Positions 17,766 to 26,637 of a stretch of 64,000 nucleotides of DNA are shown here, piece after piece. The stretch is from positions 24,547-88,546 of the forward strand of contig JAUWHO010000029.1 in NCBI GenBank assembly GCA_030605835.1, given 5' to 3'. The stretch comes from Candidatus Zixiibacteriota bacterium (GTDB lineage: Bacteria; Zixibacteria; MSB-5A5; DG-27). The stretch's first letter is position 1. Every line of letters starts with the position of its first letter. The notes beneath the pieces are model-generated. The model was not told where the DNA came from, did not search any database, and saw nothing but the letters and a program-made list of their open reading frames with translations. The position numbers were made by a program, and so were the translations under genes.

Positions 17766-19448
17766 ATGAGTGACGGCTCCTTCAACATACTCATCGGTGG
17801 AGAGGCCGGTCAGGGACTGGCGACCATCGGGGAGTTGCTCGCCAAGGCTTTTGGGCGCGGCGGTTACTCGCTTGTCACGACTTCAACTTATGAATCGCGG
17901 GTTCGTGGCGGTCACAGCACTGTGGCCCTGCGAGTGAGCGCTGAGAAGGTCGCCTCTCCCAGCGAATCCTTCGATCTGCTGGTCGCCCTGAATCCCGAAT
18001 CCGCGAAGCTCCATCGGAAGGAGCTCTCCACTCAGGGGCTTATCATCCTGGATGAGGCTTTTCAGGTCGACGACGAGGCCTGTATCAGAGTTCCATTTAA
18101 AGAGCTGGCCAAAGGGAAGTTCTCAAACATCGCCGCCGTGGGAGTTGTCGGTTTCCTCCTCGGCCTTGAGGAGCAATCACTCCTCGGGGTGCTCGTGGAC
18201 TTCTTCGGCAAGAAGAAACCCCAGCTGGCCGGAGAGAATCGAGAGACCTTGGCAAAGGCATTTCGGTGGGCTGCACAGCTGCCCTCTTCATTCCATCGAA
18301 AACTCACCCTTATCTCGGATCCAGCGCCGCGCCTGGTTATGAATGGAAACCAGGCCATTGCTCTGGGGGCGCTGTCAGCGGGGGTGAAGTTCTGTTCCTT
18401 TTATCCGATGAGTCCGGCCACCTCCATCGCTATTGGGCTGATCGGGAAGGCGAGACAGATGGGACTGGTGGTGGAGCAGGCAGAGGATGAGATCGCCGCC
18501 GTCAACATGGCCATCGGTGCCTCCTTCGCCGGCGCCCCCAGCTTGGTGGCCACCTCCGGAGGCGGGTTTGCATTGATGGTGGAGGCGGTGAGCCTAACGG
18601 CGGTATCTGAAACCCCGTTGGTGATTGTGGTGGCACAGCGCCCCGGTCCGGCTACCGGGCTGCCAACGCGCACCGAGCAGGCGGATCTGGAGTTCGTCCT
18701 CCACGCTGGCCATGGGGAGTTTCCCCGGGCCATTTTCGCCCCCGGGACTGTCGAGGAGTGCTTTCATCTGACCCGCAAGGCCTTCGAGCTGGCAGAGCGA
18801 TATCAGGGACCAATGTTTCTCTTAACGGATCAGTTCCTCGCCGATTCCTATCGTGCAGTAAAGCCCTTTGATCTGAAATCCATCTCCCCGGTTCAAGTCG
18901 CCAGCGAGGTCTCGGCGTTGTCAACCCCGTACTGCCGATATACTATCACCGACAGCGGGATTTCGCCCCGGCTCCTCCCCGGCAGGAGCGAACGCCTTGT
19001 CGTTGCGGACAGCCACGAGCATACCGAGGACGGCCATATCACGGAGGATCCTTCGATGCGCAAGCGCATGGTGGAAAAACGGCTGAGGAAGCTGGAGGGG
19101 ATTCGGGCCGAGACGATTCCTCCAGACAAGAACGGAGATGTCAATCCAGAGCTGCTCTTGGTCTCCTGGGGCTGCAGCAAGGGGGCGGTGTCGGAGGCCG
19201 CCTCCCGGATGAGATCCGAAGGGATGAGCGTCAGCACCCTTCACTTCTCTCAAGTTTGGCCACTCATCTCAGAGCAGTTCCGGCATCACTTAGAAGCAGC
19301 CAAGGAGGTCGTCTGCGTTGAGGGTAACGCTACCGGACAACTGGCTAACCTGATTCACCGCGTGACCGAATTTCAGATGGCGAGGAGAGTGCTTCGATAC
19401 GACGGGCTGCCGCTGACCCCGGAGTCGATCCTGCGGGAGTTGAATTAG
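17766..19448 (+). CDS. korA: 2-oxoacid:ferredoxin oxidoreductase, fused gamma-alpha subunit
   Basis: 560 residues. The gamma domain (about 1-185; GGEAGQGLATIGELLAKA, STYESRVRGGHS) is fused to the alpha pyrimidine-binding domain (about 190-560; GNQAIALGALSAG, YPMSPATSIA, EAEDEIAAVNMAIGASFAG-like region). It decarboxylates a 2-oxoacid (probably 2-oxoglutarate) and, with KorB, passes low-potential electrons to ferredoxin. This fusion is usual in the KorAB type. No delta-type ferredoxin gene is adjacent. It lies inside the stress island, where it could supply reducing power. korB follows after 13 bases. Confidence 0.9.
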   Translation: MSDGSFNILIGGEAGQGLATIGELLAKAFGRGGYSLVTTSTYESRVRGGHSTVALRVSAEKVASPSESFDLLVALNPESAKLHRKELSTQGLIILDEAFQVDDEACIRVPFKELAKGKFSNIAAVGVVGFLLGLEEQSLLGVLVDFFGKKKPQLAGENRETLAKAFRWAAQLPSSFHRKLTLISDPAPRLVMNGNQAIALGALSAGVKFCSFYPMSPATSIAIGLIGKARQMGLVVEQAEDEIAAVNMAIGASFAGAPSLVATSGGGFALMVEAVSLTAVSETPLVIVVAQRPGPATGLPTRTEQADLEFVLHAGHGEFPRAIFAPGTVEECFHLTRKAFELAERYQGPMFLLTDQFLADSYRAVKPFDLKSISPVQVASEVSALSTPYCRYTITDSGISPRLLPGRSERLVVADSHEHTEDGHITEDPSMRKRMVEKRLRKLEGIRAETIPPDKNGDVNPELLLVSWGCSKGAVSEAASRMRSEGMSVSTLHFSQVWPLISEQFRHHLEAAKEVVCVEGNATGQLANLIHRVTEFQMARRVLRYDGLPLTPESILRELN

Positions 19449-19461
19449 GGCGAGGAGAAGG

Positions 19462-20313
19462 ATGGTAACAATCGACGATTACGGAGACTACCAGACCGCC
19501 TGGTGCCCCGGCTGTGGGAATTTCCCGATTCTTGAGGCGGTCAAAAAGGCTCTGGCGGCAAGTAAGTTAGAGCCACATCAGGTGCTGTTGGTCTCCGGCA
19601 TCGGCCAGGCTGCCAAAACCCCCCATTACATAAACGCCAACATCTTCAATGGCTTGCACGGTCGGGCCCTGCCGGTGGCCACCGGGGCTAAGCTCGCCTA
19701 CCCCGAGCTCACCGTTGTGGTCGAGAGCGGAGATGGGTGTGTTTATGCCGAGGGCGGCAACCATTTTCTAGCTGCCATCCGACGCAACCCCGATCTGACT
19801 CTCCTGGTCCACAACAACCAGGTTTACGGTCTGACCAAGGGACAGGCCAGCCCCACCTCAGAAGGGGACTTCGTCACTAAAGCTCAGCCGCAAGGGATGA
19901 CCTCCTATCCCTTCAATGCCGTCGCAGTTGCCGTAAGCATGCAGGCCAGTTTCGTCGCCCGCGGCTTTTCCGGCCTCGGCGATCACTTGGCGGAGCTGAT
20001 CCGGCTTGCGATTGCCCATCGAGGGCTTTCGCTTGTTGAGGTGTTGCAGCCGTGCGTCTCCTTCAACAAGCTCAACACCTACGCCTGGTACAAGAAACGA
20101 TGCCAAATCCTGCCACCTGAGCATGACCCCACCAACTTTGAAGCCGCCCTGAGAGTCGCCTTTGAGTGGGGAGAGAAAATCCCCCTGGGCCTCATCTACC
20201 GGAACGAAAGGACCGTTTTCGAGGATCGGTTTTCCGCTCTCGATCGGGGGCCATTGGTGGTGCAGGAGGTCGACCTCGAGAAATTGACAGAGATTATGGA
20301 GGAGTATCGATGA
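19462..20313 (+). CDS. korB: 2-oxoacid:ferredoxin oxidoreductase, beta subunit
   Basis: A 283-residue TPP-binding subunit. WCPGCGNFPILEAV, GIGQAAKTPHYI, LPVATGAKLA, the TPP motif GDGCVYAEGGNHFLAAIRRN (GDG...NH) and NNQVYGLTKGQASPTS are typical. It also has the late conserved LQPCVSFN. It partners KorA at 17766-19448 in the same operon. Confidence 0.92.
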   Translation: MVTIDDYGDYQTAWCPGCGNFPILEAVKKALAASKLEPHQVLLVSGIGQAAKTPHYINANIFNGLHGRALPVATGAKLAYPELTVVVESGDGCVYAEGGNHFLAAIRRNPDLTLLVHNNQVYGLTKGQASPTSEGDFVTKAQPQGMTSYPFNAVAVAVSMQASFVARGFSGLGDHLAELIRLAIAHRGLSLVEVLQPCVSFNKLNTYAWYKKRCQILPPEHDPTNFEAALRVAFEWGEKIPLGLIYRNERTVFEDRFSALDRGPLVVQEVDLEKLTEIMEEYR

Positions 20314-20418
20314 GGAATCTTCGGTGCGGAGTTGCGCCTGAGAAACCAATTCGAGTAGAACGATACAGTCAAAACTGAGAAGCTGCATGATAGTTTGTGG
20401 CCAACACAGAGGTGACTT

Positions 20419-20931
20419 ATGACCGTTGAGGAAGCAATCAAAACCGCCATCGAGTACGAGACCAGAGTGCGGGATGTCTACGCAGATGCTGTGAAACAGA
20501 CTGCCGACCCGGTGGGAAAACGCATCTTGGGGGTGTTGGCTAACGAAGAACAGCACCACTTAGACTATCTGCGAAGCAGACTTGAGCAATGGAAGACAAC
20601 CGCGGAGGTGACCACGGAGGGACTGAAAACTGCCATCCCCTCCCGAAAGGCCATAGAAGCAGGGGTGAACAAGCTCAAAAGCCAGATGGCCGGTCAGGAC
20701 CGCGGCGTTGCCGAGCTGCAAATACTCAAAAAAGCTCTGGATGTAGAGCTGGAGACCAGCAACTTCTACAAGAAGATGGTCAAAGAGCTGCCGGCTGAAG
20801 GGCAAGAGCTGTTCGCGCGTTTCGTGGAGATCGAGGAGGGTCATCTCGCCATCGTTCAGGCCGAGCTTGACTACGCCAGCGGCACCGGTTTCTGGTTCGA
20901 TTTCATGGAGTTCAACCTTGAGGGAGCATGA
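20419..20931 (+). CDS. Ferritin-like diiron protein (rubrerythrin-type, no rubredoxin domain)
   Basis: 170 residues with two helix pairs carrying E/ExxH-type ligands: EYETRVRDVYAD, ANEEQHHLDYL, DVELETSNFYKK and EIEEGHLAIVQ. A linker at about 60-95 separates the two halves. No CxxC motifs are present, so it depends on a partner for electrons. The family (COG1633-like) is loosely tied to peroxide/iron handling; the exact role is unknown. It is the first of three small ferritin-like genes in this island. The ribosome site is GAGGTGAC, close to the ATG. Confidence 0.8.
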   Translation: MTVEEAIKTAIEYETRVRDVYADAVKQTADPVGKRILGVLANEEQHHLDYLRSRLEQWKTTAEVTTEGLKTAIPSRKAIEAGVNKLKSQMAGQDRGVAELQILKKALDVELETSNFYKKMVKELPAEGQELFARFVEIEEGHLAIVQAELDYASGTGFWFDFMEFNLEGA

Positions 20932-20990
20932 AAAGCTTTGTATGCTTAAACTCCTGAGATAAACCCTAATGATTCGGGGGATAGTAACAG

Positions 20991-21503
20991 ATGGATAAAG
21001 CGACGAAACGTATTGCCGAGGGGCTGCTGAAGGCCATCCAGTTGGAGGTTGACGGTCAACATTTCTACCGGATGGCGGCGAAGAGCACCGCCGACCCCAA
21101 AGGTTGGGAGGTGTTTGAGAGGCTGGCGGAGGAAGAGCAGGAACACTTGAGCTTTCTTAGAACTCAGTATAAGTCCATACTTGAGACCGGAGCGCCCAAC
21201 AAAGAGGTCAAGTTGGGTTCTCAGGCTAAATTGGCTGACACCAGTCCCATCTTTTCTGAACAGATCCGGGAGCGCCTGGGCAAAGCTCACTACGAGATGA
21301 GCGCCCTCTCCATCGGAATTCAGCTGGAGCTCTCCGCGATCAAATTCTACAGAGCTGAAGCTGAGGCAGTGACGGACCCAACGGTGCGGTCGTTGTACAC
21401 CGAGCTGGCGGAGTGGGAATCCGGTCACCACAACGCCTTACTGCGCCAGCAGGAGATGTTGAAGGAGGATTACTGGCACGCCGGAGGATTTTATCCTTTC
21501 TGA
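20991..21503 (+). CDS. Ferritin-like diiron protein
   Basis: 170 residues. Metal-ligand pattern: KAIQLEVDGQHFYRMAA, AEEEQEHLSFL, GIQLELSAIKFYRAEA and AEWESGHHNALLRQQ. The C-terminal tail EDYWHAGGFYPF is typical of COG1633 ferritin-like proteins next to rubrerythrin genes. It is related to but clearly distinct from its neighbour at 20419. It lacks rubredoxin cysteines. Oxidative-stress or iron-handling role inferred from context. Confidence 0.8.
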   Translation: MDKATKRIAEGLLKAIQLEVDGQHFYRMAAKSTADPKGWEVFERLAEEEQEHLSFLRTQYKSILETGAPNKEVKLGSQAKLADTSPIFSEQIRERLGKAHYEMSALSIGIQLELSAIKFYRAEAEAVTDPTVRSLYTELAEWESGHHNALLRQQEMLKEDYWHAGGFYPF

Positions 21504-21661
21504 CTCCAAAGCGCAAATGGTTCAGAAACAGGGTTTTTATTAATATAAGGGAGAAGTCAGTCTGTATACGATATTTTCCTCACTATGACACAAACGTTGT
21601 TAATAGTAATTAAGATACGAGCTTGTCGAAAAAACTTTCACTTTAGATAGGAGACCTTAAG

Positions 21662-22036
21662 ATGACCGAAAGATTACAGATCTACAAGTGCGAAATCTGC
21701 GGCAACATCGTGGAGATGCTTCACGAGGGGAAAGGAGAGCTGGTCTGCTGCGGCCAGCCGATGAAGCTCTACCAGGAGAACACCGTAGATGCCGCCAGGG
21801 AGAAGCACGTCCCGGTGGTGGAGAAGACGGCCTCGGGTTTCAAAGTGAAGGTGGGGAGTGTCCCCCATCCCATGGAGGAGAAACACTACATCGAGTGGAT
21901 TGAACTCATAGCCGACGGAAAAGCCTACCGTCACTTCCTGAAGCCGGGGGAGGCTGCCGAGGCTACATTCCAGATCGATGCCGAGCAGGTCACCGCCCGT
22001 GAATACTGCAACCTGCACGGATTGTGGAAGGCGTAA
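21662..22036 (+). CDS. dfx: Desulfoferrodoxin (superoxide reductase)
   Basis: 124 residues. The N-terminal desulforedoxin domain has CEICGN and a CCGQPM centre I cysteine pair. The C-terminal SOR domain has [26 protein letters not shown] and CNLHGLWKA, which provide the four histidines and one cysteine of the Fe(His)4Cys centre II. It reduces superoxide to H2O2 with rubredoxin as donor, feeding rubrerythrin and Tpx nearby. The ribosome site is GATAGGAGACC. A TTAAT-AGTA-ATTAA dyad at 21600-21613 upstream is a possible regulator site. Confidence 0.95.
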   Translation: MTERLQIYKCEICGNIVEMLHEGKGELVCCGQPMKLYQENTVDAAREKHVPVVEKTASGFKVKVGSVPHPMEEKHYIEWIELIADGKAYRHFLKPGEAAEATFQIDAEQVTAREYCNLHGLWKA

Positions 22037-22110
22037 CAGATCTGGCAACAGCGCGGTTTGCTGAAACGTTGCTGTCAACGGAGATATTATTATTACTAAA
22101 GGAGGTAACA

Positions 22111-22563
22111 ATGAAACTCAAGTCGGTCGATGAGATTCTGGATTTCGCAGTGGAGAAGGAGCAGGAAGCTGCAGAGTTCTATACCGATCTGGCTGGTCGG
22201 GTGGAGCAATCGTGGATGGTTAAGGCCTTCGAAGATTTCGCCAGGGAGGAGGTGAAACACAAACAGAAGTTGCTGAAAATCAAGGAGGGAAAGCTATTGT
22301 TGCCTGCCGCCGATAAGGTCACAGACCTGAAGATTGCAGACTATTTGGTGGACGTAATCCCCAGCCCGGAAATCGACTACCAGGCGGCACTCATCCTGGC
22401 GATGAAGAAGGAGAAGGCCTCTTTCAGACTCTACAACGATCTTGCCGCCACCACTGCCGACGAGAACCTCAGAGCAACTCTGCTAAGCCTCGCTCAAGAG
22501 GAGGCCAAACACAAATTGCGGCTCGAGGTCGAGTACGACGAGCATTTCCTGACGGAGGATTGA
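22111..22563 (+). CDS. Ferritin-like diiron protein (rubrerythrin-type)
   Basis: 150 residues. The start at 22111 is fixed by AAAGGAGG five bases upstream; an upstream in-frame ATG at 22024 overlaps dfx and is rejected. Ligand motifs: EKEQEAAEFYTDLA, AREEVKHKQKL, KKEKASFRLYNDLA and AQEEAKHKLRLEVEYDEH. No rubredoxin domain. It is the third small ferritin-like gene in a row and most resembles COG1633 members found in anaerobes. It may act in peroxide or iron homeostasis. Confidence 0.82.
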   Translation: MKLKSVDEILDFAVEKEQEAAEFYTDLAGRVEQSWMVKAFEDFAREEVKHKQKLLKIKEGKLLLPAADKVTDLKIADYLVDVIPSPEIDYQAALILAMKKEKASFRLYNDLAATTADENLRATLLSLAQEEAKHKLRLEVEYDEHFLTED

Positions 22564-22620
22564 GACTATCGGTGCTGCTGTCACCGACCCGGGGGAAAGA
22601 CTTTCAGAGTAAACAATCAT

Positions 22621-22640
22621 CCGCGGTTTCAAGACCGCGG
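22621..22640 (+). promoter_or_regulatory. Perfect hairpin just before the tpx ribosome site
   Basis: CCGCGGT-TTCAAG-ACCGCGG: a 7-bp perfect stem with a six-base loop. It ends two bases before the AGGAG of tpx. There is no U-run, so it is not a terminator. It could control translation or mRNA stability. Confidence 0.5.
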
Positions 22641-22652
22641 CAGGAGATTTCA

Positions 22653-23168
22653 ATGAAAGAACGAAGCGGAATTGCAACTATCGAAGGAAAGCCATTGACC
22701 CTGGTCGGGGAGGAGGTCAAAGTCGGTGATAAGGCTCCAGACTTCACGGTGCTGGACAACGATCTCTCGCCAGTCAACTTTTCGTCGTACCGAGGCAAAG
22801 TGTGCGTTATCTCCTCGGTCCCCTCTTTGGACACCCCGGTGTGTGACACCGAGACCAGGAGGTTCAACCAGGAGGCCGGCAGGCTCGGCTCCGATGTCGT
22901 CATTCTCACCATCAGCATGGATTTGCCCTTCGCCCAAAAGCGGTGGTGTGGCGCCGCGGGGGTGGATAAGGTGCAGACTCTGTCCGACCACCGCGAGGCC
23001 TCCTTCGGCACCGCCTACGGGGTGCTGATCAAAGAACTGAGGCTTCTTGCCAGGGCGATATTCGTGGTGGATCGGGACGGGATCATTCAATATATTCAGC
23101 TGGTCGAGGAGCTCACCAAAGAGCCCGACTACGAGGCGGTGCTGAATGCGGTGAGGAAGTTAACTTGA
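22653..23168 (+). CDS. tpx: Thiol peroxidase (atypical 2-Cys peroxiredoxin)
   Basis: 171 residues; thioredoxin-dependent reduction of H2O2 and lipid peroxides. The peroxidatic cysteine lies in SLDTPVCDTETRRFN (about residue 64) and the resolving cysteine in KRWCGAAGVDKVQTLSD (about residue 98), as in Tpx. The start at 22653 is chosen because CAGGAG precedes it and GKPLTLVG follows at the expected distance; the open frame extends 31 codons further without support. Confidence 0.93.
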   Translation: MKERSGIATIEGKPLTLVGEEVKVGDKAPDFTVLDNDLSPVNFSSYRGKVCVISSVPSLDTPVCDTETRRFNQEAGRLGSDVVILTISMDLPFAQKRWCGAAGVDKVQTLSDHREASFGTAYGVLIKELRLLARAIFVVDRDGIIQYIQLVEELTKEPDYEAVLNAVRKLT

Positions 23169-23186
23169 GTGTGTCTGGCTAGTTCA

Positions 23187-23210
23187 ACAGATTTCTATCT
23201 GTAAATAGAA
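23187..23210 (+). promoter_or_regulatory. Overlapping dyads upstream of the octaheme cytochrome gene
   Basis: ACAGAT-TTCT-ATCTGT (23187-23202) overlaps TTCTAT-CTGTAA-ATAGAA (23193-23210); both are perfect. They lie about 90-110 bases before the cytochrome start. The spacing and symmetry fit an operator for a dimeric regulator (CRP/FNR or other). An alternative is a weak 3' hairpin of tpx. Confidence 0.4.
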
Positions 23211-23299
23211 GCGATTGATCTCTGAGCATCTTTCTGTGTTTCCAAGCGGAAACGGATCCAGGGAGTTTGGTAACAATCGAGACAGCGGAGGACATTATT

Positions 23300-24772
23300 A
23301 TGAGAGAAGTAATGCTCTCGATGTCCTTGCTCCTACTTTTGGTTAGCACCGTTGGGGCGACGATGCAGAGCGAGGACACCCAGAACTGCATAGCTTGTCA
23401 CGCCAGTGTCACCCCCGGAATTGTTGCAGATTGGGAGAAGAGTCGTCATGCCAAGAGGACTCCAGCTGAGGCTCTGAAAGCAGAGACGTTAAAAAGACGG
23501 GTTTCAGCAAGCAATGTTCCAGACAGACTTGCAGGGACTGTGGTCGGATGTGCCGAATGCCACACCATGAACCCGGAAAAGCATAAAGACAGTTTCGACC
23601 ACAACGGTTATACAGTCCACATCGTGGTCACTCCCCCCGACTGTGCCACCTGCCATCCGACGGAGAGGGCTCAGTACGAGCAGAATATCATGTCTTACGC
23701 CCACGGCAACCTCAACGACAATCCCCTTTACGGTGCCTTAGTTACCAGCGTTAACGGCCTTCAGACTTTTGAGAAGATGAAGACCTCTCTTAGAGCTCCC
23801 GATGAGGAGACCAATTCTGAATCCTGCTTTTATTGCCATGGAACGAAAGTTGAAGTCAAACAAATGAGGGCCCGGGAGACTTCTATGGGGGATATGGAGT
23901 TCCCTCTTCTCTCCGGCTGGCCCAATCAGGGGGTGGGGCGTCTGAATCCCGACGGTAGCATGGGAGCTTGCACCTCCTGTCACACCCGACATCAGTTTTC
24001 CATTGAAATGGCAAGGAAACCTCACACCTGTGGGGAATGCCACAAAGGACCCGACGTCCCCGCCTACAAGGTCTACCAGGTCAGCAAACACGGAAACATC
24101 TATTCTTCCCTGAGCGACGATTGGAATTTTAGTAATGTCCCCTGGGTGGTGGGTAAAGACTTTACCGCTCCCACCTGTGCCACCTGCCATGTCAGCTTGA
24201 TCGTTACCGACGATGGTGAGGTCGTGGCCCAGAGAAGCCACCGGATGAATGACCGCCTCAGTTGGAGGATTTTCGGGCTCATCTATGCCCACCCTCACCC
24301 GAGATCTCCCAACACCACCATTATCAAGAATAGAGCCGGTCTTCCGCTCCCCACCGAACTCACCGGTGAACCAGTGTCCAAATATCTGATTGACGAAAAG
24401 GAGCAGGCCGAGCGTCGTGGTAAGATGCAGAAGATCTGCCTCACCTGTCACGGCTTTGAGTGGGTCGAGGGACATTTCGCCCGCTTCGAGAACAGCCTCA
24501 AGACCACTAACGAGATGACCTTGACTGCTACCAAAATACTGATGACTGCCTGGGAGAAAGGTGTGGCCCAAGGGTTACCTCAGGGGGCAAATATCTTTGA
24601 TGAGGCTATCGAAAAGATGTGGGTGGAAGAGTGGCTCTTCTTTGCCAACTCTACCCGTTTTGCTTCTGCGATGGCAGGGGCGGACTACGGAGCCTTTGCT
24701 AACGGCCGCTGGTATATGTCCAAGAACCTCCAGGAAATGCTTGATTGGCTGGAATTCAAACTGAAAGACTAG
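23300..24772 (+). CDS. Octaheme c-type cytochrome, hydroxylamine oxidoreductase (HAO) family
   Basis: 490 residues from the chosen ATG ([14 protein letters not shown]), with a signal peptide to about residue 20. Eight CxxCH motifs stand at about 30, 84, 115, 176, 224, 244, 293 and 380. The gap pattern, the CTSCHTRH motif and the C-terminal helix with [12 protein letters not shown] match the HAO family rather than NrfA. Such proteins oxidise hydroxylamine or, in anaerobes, reduce hydroxylamine, NO or nitrite in the periplasm. Whether the tyrosine that cross-links to the P460 heme is present cannot be decided here. A second family member follows at 26638. Confidence 0.85.
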   Translation: MREVMLSMSLLLLLVSTVGATMQSEDTQNCIACHASVTPGIVADWEKSRHAKRTPAEALKAETLKRRVSASNVPDRLAGTVVGCAECHTMNPEKHKDSFDHNGYTVHIVVTPPDCATCHPTERAQYEQNIMSYAHGNLNDNPLYGALVTSVNGLQTFEKMKTSLRAPDEETNSESCFYCHGTKVEVKQMRARETSMGDMEFPLLSGWPNQGVGRLNPDGSMGACTSCHTRHQFSIEMARKPHTCGECHKGPDVPAYKVYQVSKHGNIYSSLSDDWNFSNVPWVVGKDFTAPTCATCHVSLIVTDDGEVVAQRSHRMNDRLSWRIFGLIYAHPHPRSPNTTIIKNRAGLPLPTELTGEPVSKYLIDEKEQAERRGKMQKICLTCHGFEWVEGHFARFENSLKTTNEMTLTATKILMTAWEKGVAQGLPQGANIFDEAIEKMWVEEWLFFANSTRFASAMAGADYGAFANGRWYMSKNLQEMLDWLEFKLKD

Positions 24773-24788
24773 ACGACCTAGAGGCAGG

Positions 24789-25289
24789 ATGTCGAGTTAC
24801 CAGGAGAGAGAGCAAATCCCCAGAAGCGCAAAGAGCCGGCTGCGAACCAGAGAAAAAGTGGAGCGGAGAGCCCTTTTTCTCTGCACGGACAACTCCTGCC
24901 GCTCTCAGATGGCAGAGGGCCTGTTGAGAGCGTTGGCTGGCGATGAGTTTGAAGCCCACAGCGCCGGCGCCAGAGCCGCCTTCAGTCCATCCCCTCACGA
25001 TAGAAGTCTTGACAGAGATTACAGTAGATATGTCAAATCATAGAAGTAAATCGGTTGAGGAATTTATCGGAGAGAAGTTTGACTACCTAATAACCCTCTG
25101 TCGGGACTATGCCAGAGAGGTCTGCCCGGTCTTCCTCGGGAAGACGGGGGAAAAATTGCACTGGAACTTTATAGACCCCGGGGAAGTTAAGAAAAAAACC
25201 GGGAGGCGATCGAAGGTTTCAGAAAGGTGAGAGAGCAAACAAAAGCGAAAATAGAAATCTTTGTACAAGAATCAAAGGAGCTTAGCTAA
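24789..25289 (+). pseudogene. arsC: Arsenate reductase (LMW-PTP type) broken by two compensating frameshifts
   Basis: The product is recognisable over its full length in three frames. The first frame gives [22 protein letters not shown]...AHSAGA with the catalytic CxxxxxCR loop. One extra base near 24972 moves to the second frame: [11 protein letters not shown]...[33 protein letters not shown], with both redox cysteines. At the run of seven A (25192-25198) one base is missing; the third frame then gives EAIEGFRKVREQTKAK and a stop at 25287-25289. The stop overlaps the next gene's ATG (TAATG). The intact coding quality suggests sequencing error, recent decay, or slippage; see findings. Confidence 0.8.
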
Positions 25290-26497
25290 TGGCTGAACTT
25301 TCGGACAAAAAGAGGATATTAAAAGAGTTGATCAAGAAACTGCACCAGGGAGCAAGCCCCCAGGAGGTGAAGAAAGAGTTCCAAGAGGCTTTCGGGGATG
25401 TCACTCCGACAGCGATAGCCCAGGCCGAAGAGGAACTCATAAAGGAGGGGATGCCCAGAGAAGAGATCCACAGACTTTGCGACGTTCACATTGCGGCCTT
25501 CAGAGAGTCACTGGAGAGGCAAGAGACTTTGGCGCCTGAGGGACATCCCATCCACATTCTCATGGAAGAGCACAAAATACTCCTGGGGTTTGCTGCTCGA
25601 CTCAAGGATCTTTCCGGGAAGATGAAAACGAAAAGCGACTTCGGTTCTGTCGCCAACGAGATGGAACAGCTAAGAGAGCTGGAAAGACAGCTTAAGGATT
25701 CAGAGAGCCACTACCTCCGCGAGGAGAACGTACTTTTCCCTTATCTCGAAAAACATGGAATCACCCAGCCTCCGGCAATGATGTGGATGGACCACGACAA
25801 GATCAGAGAGATGAAGAAGAACCTCTATACGCTTGTCGACTCACGCGAGAGGCTGGTCTTTCAAGACTTCGTGAAGCAACTGGAGGAGTCGGCAATCTCA
25901 CTGGCGGAGATGCTCTCCAGTCATTTCTTCAAGGAAAACAATATCCTCTTCCCAGCCGGCCTGAAGGTCATAGCGGAGAATGAATGGACGGAGATAAGAC
26001 GGCAGTTTGACGACCTCGGCTACCCCTCCTTCACACCGGAATCCGCAAGGGCAGCCTTTGGAGGGATGGAGGCGCCAGTCTCTGAAGTTGAAGTCGTCGG
26101 CGCCCTGACTTTTGACACCGGGAGCATGTCAAAGAAGGAGATCGGGGCAATTTTCAGCGCTCTGCCGGTGGATATCACCTTCGTGGATAAGGATGGTACC
26201 GTCCGATTTTTCAGCCAAACCAAGGAGAGGATTTTCCCGAGAACGAAGGCGGTGATCGGGCGGAAGGTTCAGCAATGCCACCCTGAGAAGAGCATACATG
26301 TAGTCAATAAGATCTTGGAGGATTTCAGAGGTGGCTTTCGAGAGGTGGCCGAGTTCTGGATTAACGTTGAGGGAAGATTAATCCATATCCGATATTTCCC
26401 TGTCCGTGACAAGCGAGGAGATTATCTCGGATGTGTGGAGGTGACCCAGGATATTACGGACATAAAGAAGATTGAGGGAGAAAAGAGGTTATTATAA
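25289..26497 (+). CDS. DUF438 - hemerythrin-like (HHE) - PAS domain protein
   Basis: 402 residues. DUF438 at about 1-75 (MAELSDKKRILKELIKKLHQGASP); an HHE cation-binding domain at about 85-235 with diiron-type ligands GHPIHILMEEHKIL, SHYLREENVLFPYLEKHG, WMDHDKIREMK and SHFFKENNILFPAG; a PAS domain at about 270-395 (ALPVDITFVDKDGTVRFFS, GRKVQQCHPEKS, GCVEVTQDIT). In known relatives this trio is linked to NO/O2 or redox sensing in anaerobes. No output domain is visible. The start overlaps the stop of the arsC reading frame. Confidence 0.88.
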   Translation: MAELSDKKRILKELIKKLHQGASPQEVKKEFQEAFGDVTPTAIAQAEEELIKEGMPREEIHRLCDVHIAAFRESLERQETLAPEGHPIHILMEEHKILLGFAARLKDLSGKMKTKSDFGSVANEMEQLRELERQLKDSESHYLREENVLFPYLEKHGITQPPAMMWMDHDKIREMKKNLYTLVDSRERLVFQDFVKQLEESAISLAEMLSSHFFKENNILFPAGLKVIAENEWTEIRRQFDDLGYPSFTPESARAAFGGMEAPVSEVEVVGALTFDTGSMSKKEIGAIFSALPVDITFVDKDGTVRFFSQTKERIFPRTKAVIGRKVQQCHPEKSIHVVNKILEDFRGGFREVAEFWINVEGRLIHIRYFPVRDKRGDYLGCVEVTQDITDIKKIEGEKRLL

Positions 26498-26637
26498 AAG
26501 GAACCTCGTCAGATAGTATATTCTCTTTTCGTTTGCACTTGCTGAGTTACCCTCCAAGTTCACACTACCCTGCAAACAGTATCAGTTATGCTACTGAAAG
26601 GAAGTTTCAGCCAAACTAAAATAATAAGGAGTGTGTC

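Noticed and set aside
21600..21613. PerR/Fur box before desulfoferrodoxin
   Set aside because: TTAAT-AGTA-ATTAA is a dyad but does not match the known PerR or Fur consensus well; mentioned only in the gene entry.
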